Assembly (NCBI GenBank): GCA_009809945.1 | Contig: WTPW01000930.1 | Coordinates: 83,268 to 147,267, forward strand | From: Gigaspora margarita | Lineage: Eukaryota > Glomeromycota > Glomeromycetes > Diversisporales > Gigasporaceae | Length of the DNA: 64,000 nt | Direction: 5' to 3' | In this document: positions 46,430 through 57,391 of the stretch, piece by piece | How the letters are laid out: each line of letters opens with the position of its first letter | How positions within the stretch are numbered: the stretch's first letter is position 1 | Notes under the pieces: generated by a model | Database searches by the model: none | The model's input: the letters and a program-made list of their open reading frames with translations, nothing else | What the model was told of the DNA's origin: nothing | Translations under genes and position numbers: made by a program

Positions 46430-49125
46430 ACTCCAATATCGCACTCTCAAGATGAATTTGAAGAGAACGAACTACCATTCTTGTACCATAGTGAATTTTA
46501 CTCAAATGATTCGTATCCAGATGAATCTTGTTTGAGTCAAGATGAATCGGACCAAGAAGAATCTTACCTGTATCAAGATGAATCATACCAAGATGAATCA
46601 GATGAATTGTATCAAGATAAATCGTACGAAGATAAATCCTATCAAAGTGATTCATATCAAAATAAATCACGCCCTAATGAATCATGCCAAAGTATCCCAA
46701 ATAAATCATCATCGCAAGCAGAATCTTCAACTTGCAATAAAACCTTGACAAATGATAGGTAATATATGCAAAGCTTTACTTCAATATTTTTTATTTATCA
46801 ACTTTTATTTATCAACTTTTTATTTTATAGATCCATTGTGTGGAAGTATTTTGAAAAGGGAAAAGGCAAGGCTAAATGTGGTATTTGTAACAGATCACTA
46901 GCTTATAATGATTGGACAACATCAAATCTTTTAAGGCATCTTAAGAGACATAAAGGCAAAGTGCCTGAATTAGATAAATCAAATGTAAAAAAAGGTGGTA
47001 ATGTTTTAGAAATGTTAAGTAATAATGCCCGCCAACGTGAACCTTTTAATTAGCAAAAATTTACTAATATGATAAATAAGTGGATTGTAAAACATAATCG
47101 CCCATTTCAAATTATTGAAGATGATGAACTTAAGTCTATATTGACTTATTTAGAGCCTACTGCAGATGGTAAAAATAGAGCATTTAATATATTAGTAATG
47201 TTATAATAAAATATAGATACTTAAAAAGTTTTTTTTTAGTACCTTCTGCTAATCTTATAAAGCAACATATTGTAAATAATTTTGAGAGAGAGCATGATAA
47301 AATTCAAAAAAAGCTACAAGAAGTTCCTGGACGTATAGCTATCACAACTGATATTTGGACAACATCTAATTATGAAAAGTCATTTATTGCTGTTACAATC
47401 CATTATCTAGATCAATTATGGAAAATAAAGCATATTTTACTTGGTTTTATTTTTATGGAGAATTTACATACAGGTGTTAAAATTGCAAAAGCTATAGAAG
47501 ACTGTCTCAACAACAATAGGATACTCCCAAAAATCATGTCAATAACCTGTGATAATGCATCTGCCAATATGAAATTCTTGCGCGAATTTTCTCGTTCTAC
47601 AATAATGCCTGGTTTTAGGTTTGATAGTACACAACAATCAATACGATGCTTTAACCATATTTTAAATTTAGCTGTCCAATGTATTTTAAAAGTCGTAGAA
47701 AATGAAATAGAAAAGGTTATTATATTTTAGATTTTAATTTACATAACTTATATTACATAATCTAGTTGTATAGTATTATATTTTTAACAATAAATCAAAA
47801 TTCTTAATATTTATATACTGTACATTAAACATTTTTGCACCTATTTTAAGTAAGTTATATTTACAGGCTTTTTATATTTTTTAGTTGCGCAAATTAATAA
47901 AAAGTATCAGAGGATCACGAATACGCCGCAAAACATTAAAGATGTCTAATAAGTTAAAGCCAATTCCGATGTAGCAACACGATGGAACTCTACCTTTGAC
48001 ATGTGCGAGTGAGCATTAAAGCTACATACAGTATTGAATGCTATGTCTTTTTCTGAGACCGAATTACATCAATATATTTTGGTTGAAAATAAGTGGAAAA
48101 TGATAGAACTTCTTGTTGAAGTTTTATTACCCTTTAAGGATGGTCAGTATAAATTAATTACTAATTGACTTTAATTAATAATTATATCGACTAAATAAAG
48201 TTGATTTTTTGAGATTAACTATGATAATTATAAAAAAAATATATAATAGAAATAAATTTATTCACCTTAATTTAATTTGATTTAGTAATGGTATTTATGT
48301 CATCATCGGAATATCCAACATTGTCAATGGTTGTTCCTCTCTATCATTTATTGCTTGAATTGCTTGAAGAAGCTAAAAAAAAAAAATAATACACCAGAAT
48401 GGCTTAAACAAGGATGTGAATCTGCATCTAATAAACTTTTAGAGTATTGCCAAAAAACAAGCTTTTTACATATTGCATCAGTTGTACTAGATCCACAGTT
48501 TAAAATCNGATACTTTGAAGGACTACAATGGCCATCTCAACTAATTAATCAAATTAGAGATATGTAAGTATTTTAATTTATAATATAAAAAGGCATAATT
48601 AGAGGCCTAATTAGTCTTAATCCAGTTATTTAACTTTTTTTTGTAACTGGATATCAATTAAAAATTATAAATAAATATCCAACATGNTTATCGAATATTT
48701 ATTATAATAAATATACTNATGTATATAATATTTTAAGTATTAAAGATAAATACNAAGATCAATATGCGCCTCTGCCCAGTCAGGAAGTAGCGAGCTTAAC
48801 CAACAAACTATCTGGAAGTATCATATCACGAATCTATAAACGAACACATACAGAACAAAAAAGTGAACTTGATACATATTTAATGACACCACTTGTAGAT
48901 GAAAACACAGATATTTTAGCATGGTGGCAGGTGAGTGAAAGCAGTTATCCAAATCTTGCAAAATTTGCTAGAGATTGCTTTTCAATACCTGCTACCAGTG
49001 TTCCAAGTGAACAAATATTTAGCATTAGTGGTGATATGTTAACTAGCAAATGAAATCGATTGGAAGGAAAAACTATACGAAAAGCAATGTGCTTGAGATT
49101 ATGGTGGAGAGAACTAGAAGATTAA
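46430..49125 (+). pseudogene. hAT transposase (BED zinc finger, RNase H-like core, dimerisation domain)
   Basis: Exon 1 encodes an acidic region with QDES and YQDESD repeats. A clean 72-base intron (46759-46830, GT...TAG) precedes a BED finger: SIVWKYFEK, CGIC, then NLLRHLKRHKG. The catalytic core shows ITTDIWTTSNYE, HTGVKIAKAIE, SITCDNASANM and IRCFNHILNLAV (47340-47680), then TRWNSTFDMC (about 47980). The C-terminal dimerisation domain reads SELDTYLMTP, DILAWWQ and FSIPATSVPSEQIFS (48870-49025). TAG at 47051, TGA at 48010 and TGA at 49051 plus frameshifts make it non-functional. Two of these stops look like CGA-to-TGA changes. The 5' end lies at or before 46430; no ATG is visible in frame there. 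It would bind the subterminal arrays and TIRs of its own family. Confidence 0.9.
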
Positions 49126-50149
49126 ATATATATATGGTATAGTATCCAAACCAAAATTTTGAACTTCAATTATGCAAAATTTAAGCTTTTGCATCTTAAC
49201 TGAATAAATTATTGGATTCTTTTTTTGATTTTTTTTTTTAACTAAATTGAAGTTATAAACATAGTAATGAGTAAGTATTTAGAAATATTTTTTTTTACAG
49301 TGAATAAATTATTCAGTTCTTTAAGTAGTTCTATAAACTCTAGGTTCCAAACTACCGTAAAAACGATTGTAAACATTTGGGTTTATTTTATATTTCTTTA
49401 TTATGTATTTTTAAATTAGCAAAAAAGGAAAAGATTGACAAATTAGACTCTGGAAAAATAAAATTGTGGCGGTCAAATTTTGTTTAATCATTCCTTTATT
49501 ATTTCTCTGACTTCACGGGCTAAAATGGCTTTTTCTTGGTCTTTGAGTTTAACATTATCGAATATTTGCTTAACTTTGTTTAAGCAAATAAAAGAAGAGT
49601 TATTGCAACAAGACGAGCGAGACCAAAATCGCTCATTTTACCCTTACACATAATAACAGGCTTGGGCTTTGCGTTCTACAAAAAAATTTTAGCCTTATTT
49701 TTCTGGATTTTTTCAGGGATTATTTTTGTTAAATAAAATTATTATAAAGAATAAATGATTACCGGTATTAATTTTATGCCAATTGCAATTTTATTAATGA
49801 TGTTAGTCAATTAATAATTGACATAAATTGAGAAATGATGCAGAGCATATACATAAATATCATATCTCTGATTAAGAGAATTTTTAATCACAAGCCTAGT
49901 CCGAATCTTTACTGCTGTACATTAGGGTGATGCGAACTAAAAATCAGAGTTTTGATAAGCCTAATTTTGTAAGGTAACAGTAAAGCTGTAGTTAACAGAT
50001 GAATAACCACAAGATACCTGCAAAATGGCAGGACCAAAAAAAAAAACTCTATAAACAACGATGTTTCCAGTGAATAGCAAAACTGGAAAATGACAAAAGA
50101 AAGAACATACCTTAAATTAATAATGACCAAAATGCACTAATAACAACGA
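49126..50149. other. Non-coding hAT interior
   Basis: No defended gene. A 73-codon minus-strand frame at 49909-50130 could hold a further diverged exon of the fragment at 50150-50554, but no motif is recognisable. Confidence 0.4.
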
Positions 50150-50554
50150 TGTTACGGCACGAACTACAAAAATGAACTATAAAAAAAAATATTGAAAAGA
50201 AAAAATTTATCAGCAAACTCTCTACCAATATCTTGAGTTTTAAGATCATTAGATTTTACAACACTTGAAAGATTTTTTTTTCCACCTGGTATTTCAGGAG
50301 GAAATAATGACCACCATGCGGAATTAAAGCAATTAAAGGTAGGTGACCCGGAATATATTTGTTATAATTCATGGAGCTGAAATTGGTTCAGTTATGTAAG
50401 TTTCATTGATTTTACCAACTTCTATTTGAGTGTAATCAGTTGACACAGAGTTGGAAAAATTATCAAGAAAACTGAATTTTAAGAGATAAAGAAATGTAAA
50501 TAAAATAAAAGCTATTAAAGTAAGAAATTTAGGATTACGTATTAATCGGTTCAT
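50150..50554 (-). pseudogene. Fragment resembling an N-formylglutamate amidohydrolase-type protein with a membrane anchor
   Basis: On the minus strand the frame opens MNRLIRNPKFLTLIAFILF, a basic head followed by a hydrophobic stretch, which looks like a type II signal anchor. After a stop and a one-base shift near 50370 it continues GHLPLIALIPHGGHYFPPEI and then SNDLKTQDIGREFADKFF. The PHGG segment followed by a D-x-x-T motif resembles the start of N-formylglutamate amidohydrolase-like proteins. The similarity stops near 50200, so only the N-terminal part is present. It lies inside the hAT element, opposite to the transposase, and may be a captured host gene piece. Confidence 0.45.
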
Positions 50555-51304
50555 TTTAAACTAAATTAATTCGATGTAGTCTTTTAATTATTTTGATTTA
50601 TTTAATAAAAAAAAAGAAAAATTATACTACATAACGATTGATGTCGAAATTTAATTTTTTGTTACAATCAAAAAGTAACATTACATCAAATGCTAAAAAT
50701 AGGTTTAATCAAGGAACCTATTGTTGGAAGGTCAAAATACCAGTTGTCGCATAAACCACACAGGGTCTCTTACATAGGTTTTAATAAAATCTCGCTAATA
50801 TGAAATTAATTTATTGTGCTTTGCATAAATATGTGTGTAAACTGGAGATTTTATCAAGCTTATTAAAAATAAACTTGAAACCTTAAATAGTTTTTCGCAC
50901 AACCACAATTCCCTTGAAAAATTTTACGGATCCAGACTGGACCCAAACCTTTGTTATAAAGAGACGGACCCCTAATTTAGATCCGGATTGGTTTCCGGAC
51001 TGGATCTGGATCTTCAAAAATACCTGCTCGGTCCAGTTCTTGCGGAACACTAATTATCCCTTAATTTGTTATGCGGGTATATTTGTCTGCATAAATTTTA
51101 AAATTTTAAATTTTTTAAATAAAACTTTAAATATTAATTTTAGCTATATACTTTCTAAGTAAAAAATATAATATTAGTTTTGTTTTATCAACTTTATTAT
51201 AAAAATTTTTTAAAATTATTAAAAAACTTTGGTGTAATAAAAGTTTAAGTTTTTGTTTTAGAACTTTTACTATAAAATTTTTTATTTAGATTTTCTCAAA
51301 TTTT

Positions 51305-52100
51305 TTTTTTTTTAAATTTGTTCAGGCACAGCCTCCCGAACTCGCTGTTTTCAGCTTTTTTATTAACCTATATTTTATTAATCGCAGGGCCCCATAGGGC
51401 CCCTACATTATGTGTTACAGTCTTATTTCCTAATCTATTTGTATTGTCTTACGAAGTCCAACCTGTTCCTTCCCTCCTTCATCCGATTTCACTGGCTGAG
51501 TCCGGTGGGCCCGTCACCCGGTGTGTCTTGCCCATTTATCAGCGTCCATAGATAGCTTTAAGGAGTTAAGTGACTCTGCTGGCCGCATGTATAGGGTCCT
51601 TTCATATCTGCCCCAGGTACTTCCTTCCAAGTTTGGTTTAGAACCAGTTTTTCTTCGAGGGACTTTTTCTAATTGATCCAACCGGTTTGTAGCCAGTTGG
51701 CCCGCTTTCACCAGGGGATTTTACCAGAATAAGCCTTGTGTTTATTAAGTCCAGCTGACCATAGTATGCTGACCCATCCTATTTCAACTGAGGGATTTAA
51801 CCAGATTTACTATTTGCTTATAAGTCCAGCTGACCGTAACCAGCTGACCCATTCTATTTCAACTGGGTGATTTTAACCAGATTTACTTTTCCTATACTAG
51901 GGACCAAACCTGAAAAAAGTTTTCTAAGTGGCTGTGCTGCTGCACGTGGTCCTAGCATCCTAGTTCAAGTACATCCATCTCGTGGCCAAACGTAGAAATT
52001 AAAGTTCTTCAGTCTTCAGTAGGACTTGAACCAGCGATCTTGCGTGAGGAGCAGCTTAAGTGCTGGGAGTGCAACCACTATGCTATAGACCTGCAGGACC
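51305..52100 (-). mobile_element. tRNA-headed SINE, complete, minus strand
   Basis: GATTTTCTCAAATTTT stands on both sides (51289-51304 and 52101-52116), an exact 16-bp duplication. On the minus strand the element begins GGTCCTGCAGGTCTATAGC, with an A box (ATAGCATAGTGGTT) and a B box (GCTGGTTCAAGTCC). It ends in poly(A), seen here as poly(T) at 51301-51313. The body contains two direct copies of a 72-base unit (about 51745-51817 and 51818-51890, each with AAGTCCAGCTGACC). The element is much less AT-rich than its surroundings. Frames of 65 and 77 codons inside it are not genes. Confidence 0.93.
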
Positions 52101-52684
52101 GATTTTCTCAAATTTTATATGTCTTCGTCTATAAAAAAAATTTTTACTTCTAATACAAGTCTTAATTTTTACAAATAAATTACATAAAGTGCGATAATAA
52201 AAGTTGTAATTCTTTATATAAACTACAATATTGTATTAGGAACTATATTTTTAATACCAATATTTAAAGAATTCACCAAAATATTGTAAATTATTTTTTT
52301 GATTAAAAAATTTCTTTAAAATTCAATATTTTTAGCTTATAAACAACATAAACTTTTTGTCTTATAAAATTGAATAATATCATACCAAATTTTATTTAAA
52401 TTTTTAAATAATTAAAAAAGTAGATCAGAGATATATTTATAGTAATTATGTAGGCATATTTGCCTGCAAACCTTTACAAACTAAGGGATAAATATAGATT
52501 AGAAGATTAACTTAAATCTAACTTATTAAATTAAAATTAAATTTTACAGTTATATAGAACAAGAAAAAAATATTGAGCTTAAAAGCTAAGTTAAAATTTT
52601 GTTAATTTTGTACAATTTCAAATATAACTTTATCAAAAACCAATATTTACTAATTTTAAACCAGAAAATATATATAAAATTATG

Positions 52685-52836
52685 TTCTAAACAACTTTAC
52701 TTAGTAGCAAATAAAGGTAACCTTGTAAGAAAAATAGGTTATCTATGTACTAATTTAAAATTTTTTGGTTTTTAATATAAAACCTCTTTTTTGTTAAGAT
52801 AACCTACTTTGGGCTTCTAAGTAAACTTGTTTAGCA
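52685..52836. repeat. Foldback with GCTAAACAAGTTTACTTAG ends
   Basis: CTAAACAACTTTACTTAG on the left pairs with CTAAGTAAACTTGTTTAG on the right, and AGGTTATCT lies inside both arms. The same arms with GCCCAAAGCAGGTTATCTT occur at 61428-61460, so the two belong to one family. Confidence 0.65.
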
Positions 52837-52841
52837 TGTAT

Positions 52842-54404
52842 TTTTTGCTTGTATTGAAGTTAAACTATTTTCTCAGACCTTTTACTCATAGTTGATCAAG
52901 ATATCACATTTGATTTTTATTATATAATTTTTATGAATTATACAAATTAATAAAATTATATTTTTAAAATTTTATCCAAAGTCTTAGTTATAACAAATAA
53001 TATTCAAAACAAATAAGTTGCTAGGGCTTCAACAAATCAAAAAGTATAAAGTATATGAAAAACTAATATCACTCAATAATATATGTCTCCTTTAAAAATA
53101 GGCAATTATTTTGCTTTTTTTTGCATGATTCTTTTGGAGTTTTCAAAATCTTAATATGAAAAATAGATTATTAAATGTGCACAGTAAGAACTTTAAGTGA
53201 AATGCATCTTTGAAGAGCTATTACATTAGAAACATTGTATTAAAAATTAAAAAAAAACTGTTTTATAATATATAGATTGCGATCTTTGCTAAGAAGATTT
53301 TCTTTTTTTTTTTTTAGTAAAATGTCAATAGCAAGACAGGCACAAATTTAGATCTTTTTTGTCTAGATCTGCTTTGATTTTGTTTCACTTTTGTTTTGCT
53401 TCAGAGCAGAGATTAGAATCTGATTGGAGATATATTGTTTTTTTTTTTGCTTGGCTTTTTTTTGGGGTTCTTTTTTGAACTAATATTTCTTTTATTTGTA
53501 GAGATTTTAGGCTTTTATTGTTTAGTAGCATTGGTGATTTCAACCTTTCACTATTTCTTTCATCATTTTGGTACTGTCATTTGTAGAGTTTCTAGATGCA
53601 ATTTGTTTTGAATAAGTTTTTTTCTCTCGTATAAGTTTTACTTGAATTCATAGAATTGATACCAAGAATGGCACTGGATTATAGCATTGAATTAGTACTA
53701 CTAGTAAAAAAGATATAAAAATTTTCTTTTGTTCTTTAGAAATATAAAATATTAATTTATGTTTCCAAAAAAGTTTTAATATTCCTATAATGAAACTAAA
53801 TATTAAAATCTATCCTATAGCAAAAAGCATATACACTATACTATAACTAAAAAAAACTATACATGCTATACCACAACTAAAAAAAAGCCATGTTATACAA
53901 AATAACTATCATAAAAAAAAAAAACTAAACAATACTCTCTAAAAAAAAAAAATAGCTGAGCCACTTATGCTCTCTAAAAAAATCCCTTTATAACTTTTAT
54001 GTTCCTACTTTGTTCTAATAGAGAATATAAATTCTAAATTTAGTATTTCTAAATTTTTTTAAATATTTCTGAAAATACTAAAAACATTACTGCATTAAAT
54101 CTTTAATACTAAGTACTATGAAATACTTTGTAGTATTCATATTTTGGTATACAAAGCTTTCAATTTTTTTTGTTTTAGCTCAAAATTTTACAAGATTGCA
54201 AAAATTTTTTTTTGTATAAAATTTTTTTTAAAAATCCAAAATTTTTTACACCAGGCATAGGAAATAATAATGATATAATTAATAAATTAAACTTTTAATA
54301 AAAAATATTTATTTTAATTAAATTTGAACTAAATTATTTAATAAATTAAATTTATAAGATTTATAAATTTTAATAAATTAAAAATTGAAGTTATCATTTA
54401 TCAC
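52842..54404. other. Low-complexity T- and A-rich region
   Basis: Poly(T)-rich sequence at 53280-53640 and reiterated CTATAACTAAAAAA-type words at 53820-53990. I see no gene. Confidence 0.45.
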
Positions 54405-54710
54405 CAGTGCGATGCATCGCCACTTCTGATCGACCAATCAGAATGCAGAATCAGGTGTAATGTGAAATCAAAGCAAAACAATCTTTTTTTAAAAAATCGC
54501 TTCTAATTTAAATTTTGACTAAGAAACTACACTTCTTTTTACAAAAAAAAACTTTATATAAAATTTTGGGTTAGGTGGGCCTTCTAACTCTTGTTCTGCC
54601 AAACCCTAACCCTAATTATAATGTGGCTACTATTTGTTTTGTTTTGATTAATATAAAATTAAAACAAACAAAATGATTGGTCAATTAGCGAATAGTAATG
54701 CATCGCACTA
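54405..54710. repeat. Foldback with YAGTGCGATGCAT ends
   Basis: CAGTGCGATGCATCGCC on the left and, from the right, TAGTGCGATGCATTAC are paired ends, with GACCAATCA and TGATTGGTC further in. YAGTG fits a hAT end, but the flanking 8-mers differ. Confidence 0.55.
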
Positions 54711-54825
54711 CAATGAATGTTAAAAATCTTAAAATTACAATTTTACAATTTTGTTTAATTGATAGTCCACCAGTTAATCAGAGATCAATCATAGTATAAT
54801 GTATTACAAATCATATATAAAAATC

Positions 54826-55226
54826 ACTATAGGCAGAATGTAGTATGCATTCATATAAAAGTTTTTTCTTACTAAGTTAATGATACATGTTCACTTATTG
54901 AAATTTGTAGAGCTTGTCAAGATGCATCTAATGGTAGTTAGAACATCCAAATTGGCCTAGTGGATAGTGAGATATTATTGAAAAATGATTGGACAACTAT
55001 ATAAAATCTCTATATAAACAATGTTTGTTTACATAGCTGATAGAGATTTTATATAGGTCCAATCATTTTTTAATAATATCTTGTCATTCACTAGACCTAT
55101 TTGGATGATCTAACTGCCATTAGATGCATTTCAACAAGCTCTACAACTTTCAATTAGTGGACATATATTGTTAACTTAGTAAGAAAAAAACTTTTATCTG
55201 TATGCATGCCACATTTCACCTATAGT
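54826..55226. repeat. Long hairpin related to the TTAA foldback at 16658
   Basis: ACTATAGG and AATGTRGYATGCAT form the outer arms. The inner arms contain GATGCATCTAATGG and AGAGATTTTATATAG with their complements. Much of the inner half is clearly homologous to 16790-17020. It carries two opposed short copies of the recurring module. Target duplication is unclear. Confidence 0.65.
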
Positions 55227-55243
55227 AATTCTCATACATCGGC

Positions 55244-57391
55244 AAATTTTATATATAGATATATATATCGATTACTAACTGGTAAGATATATATCAATGA
55301 TCAACACCCCTGCCAATTATTATCGATAGTGATAGTAATCAATATATATCTGGTTAATCAATATATATCTAGTAGATATATATTGATTAACTAGATATAT
55401 ATCGATAATCAACACCCTTGCCAATTATTATCAATAGTAATAGTAATTGATATATATCTAATATCAATTAATAATTATTATATTCACATAATCATGCTTT
55501 TTGCAAATTTTTAAATGTTTTTACATGTTTTCACATAGTTTCACAATTTATTATAAAATTTTATTTTTTTATTTATTATTATTATATATTATATTTTAAA
55601 TTAAAGATACATTTTTAATCAATATTTGCAAGTTTTCACAATTTAATATAAAATTATTTATTTATTTATTATTATTATATATTATATTATATTACATATT
55701 TTTATTATATATTATTATAAAAAAAATAAACCACCAAAAAAAAACCCTAAAAAAATAACAAAAAAAAACTAAAACAAAAAAATAGTAATAATTTTCAACT
55801 ACTTTCATATTTCATTGTATCTACTATTATATTTGCTTATATTTACTACTTCTTGCAAAGTGCCGAAGAAGTTAGAGTTGGTGTTCTTGTAAAATACCAG
55901 AAAAGTCAGATCAGTTTCTTGCAAAGTTTCAAAGAAAGTCAGAAATAAATAAAATAAAATTAAAAAAATAAGTAAAAAAAAGAAAAACAAACAAAAAACC
56001 AAAATATAAGCAAACTAAATAAAAAAAAACAAAGCCCAAAATCTCTATTTCCCTAAAGTAAGAGTTCGTTTCTTATAATTTAGAAATTGTTAAAGGTTTT
56101 TGCAATGTGCTGGAATAATAAAAAAATAAAAATTAAAGAAATAAGTAGAAAGAAAAACAAAAAAACGGAATGTAAGCAAACTGAATAAAAAAAATAAAAC
56201 CCTAAATCTCTATTTCTCTAATGTAAAGTTCATGATAGAAATTGCTAAAATCAAGTTGTTTATATTCTTACAAAGTGGTGGAAAAGTCTGGGTTTGCTTG
56301 CAAAGTGTCAAAAAACCTATATTATTTTTCCTTACAAATTGGCAAAATATTAAAAAAAAAATAAAAAAATAAAAACAAAAGCAAAAAAAACAATAACGTC
56401 AAATAAAAAAATAAATGAAGCACTAACTAAATCTTTATTTCTTTAAAAGGCGTTCTTGGAAATTTACAAATTGCTAGAGAAAGCAATTGTGTGTTTTTGC
56501 AAAGTTTCGAAAGGCTGAGTTGGCCTTGCACATAGTTTCAAAAGGTCATTAGATTTCTAAAAGTTTGGGTTGGTATTTGTTGTAAAAATAAAATAAAAAA
56601 TTAAATAATAATAAAGAAAAAAAATGAAAAACAAAATGAAACTAAACGAAACTAAACGAAATGAAATAAACTAAAAAAAAATCAAAATGAAAACAAAAAC
56701 AAAAAAACAATGTAAAATTGATAAAAGATCTAAATTATAAATAAACAAAGATCTAATCTGATCTTGTACTATGATCATTGAAACATTTCGAAACATTTTG
56801 AAAATATTAGTCAAACGCGTTTGTAGTATGATCTAGGATACAGATCTACTGATCTAGCTTGATTTTCTATTTTTAAAATATTTTGAAACAATTCAAAATA
56901 TTAAAAAAAAAAAGAAAAAAAAAAGAAGAGAGAAGAAAAGAGAGAAAAAAGAAAAGAAAAAGAAAAAAAAAAGAGAGGAGAAAAAAAAGGGAGAGGAGAA
57001 AAAAAAGAAAGAGGAAAGAAAAAAAGGGAGGGAGGAGTAAAAATAGTGCAAAATGCTTTTTTTTTTTCCTAAGCCAATTATTTTTGTTTTGTTATTGTCT
57101 TTTTTTTAGCCTACTTTTTTTCAGAATTTTACTTTTTTTTTTTTTTTTTTTAACCCAGTGATGGGTCAAAACACTATGTAATCGTTAAAGATCTGTTAAT
57201 CGTTATATATCATTCAAATAATTCTGATTATAATTGATTTATAGATATATAACAATTTAATATAAAAAATAATATATATTGATTTAGATATATATCGATT
57301 TTTATCCAATTAATTGATATATAATGATATTTTATAATCGATATAAAATGATTAAGTGTTATATATTGATCAAAATCTATATATAAAATTT
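55244..57391. repeat. 2.1-kb repeat (copy B), sister of 17950-20012
   Basis: CAAATTTTATATATAGAT opens it (from 55243) and ATCTATATATAAAATTT closes it, and both flanks hold TATATATCGAT and TAATCGATA words. The interior parallels copy A in order: an AT-rich stretch, an A-rich stretch with CTTGCAAAGTGCCG units, a run of AAACGAAACTAAACGAAA, a GA-rich tract, poly(T), and GGGTCAAAACACTATGTAATCG-like sequence given here only in part (GGGTCAAAACACTATG). No coding region is visible. A 92-codon frame at 56883-57161 is the GA tract. Confidence 0.75.
56880..57035 (+). repeat. GA-rich low-complexity tract
   Basis: About 130 bases of AAAGAAGAG-type purines precede the long poly(T) in copy B. It sits where copy A has its assembly gap. 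Confidence 0.8.

Larger units (their letters stand above)
45146..51052 (+). mobile_element. Complete 5.9-kb hAT transposon with GGTCCAG subterminal arrays
   Basis: TAGTATTCCGCAAAAG at the left end and, read inward from the right, TAGTGTTCCGCAAGAAC form the TIRs. ATTATTCC (45138-45145) and ATTATCCC (51053-51060) are an 8-bp duplication with one mismatch. The outer 130 bases at each end are packed with GGTCCAG, TCTGGACC and GATCCGG words in both orientations. The interior carries a broken BED-hAT transposase (46430-49125) and a minus-strand gene fragment (50150-50554). The end sequence TAGNGTTCCGCAA is shared with the CAAATTTGA MITEs. Confidence 0.93.

Noticed and set aside
46542-46748. Alternative frames over the acidic start of the hAT transposase, on both strands
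   Set aside because: They read the same QDES-coding tandem repeat in wrong frames. The frame that joins the BED finger after the intron is the real one.
56883-57161. 92-codon lysine- and glutamate-rich frame
   Set aside because: It is the translation of a GA-rich tract followed by poly(T).
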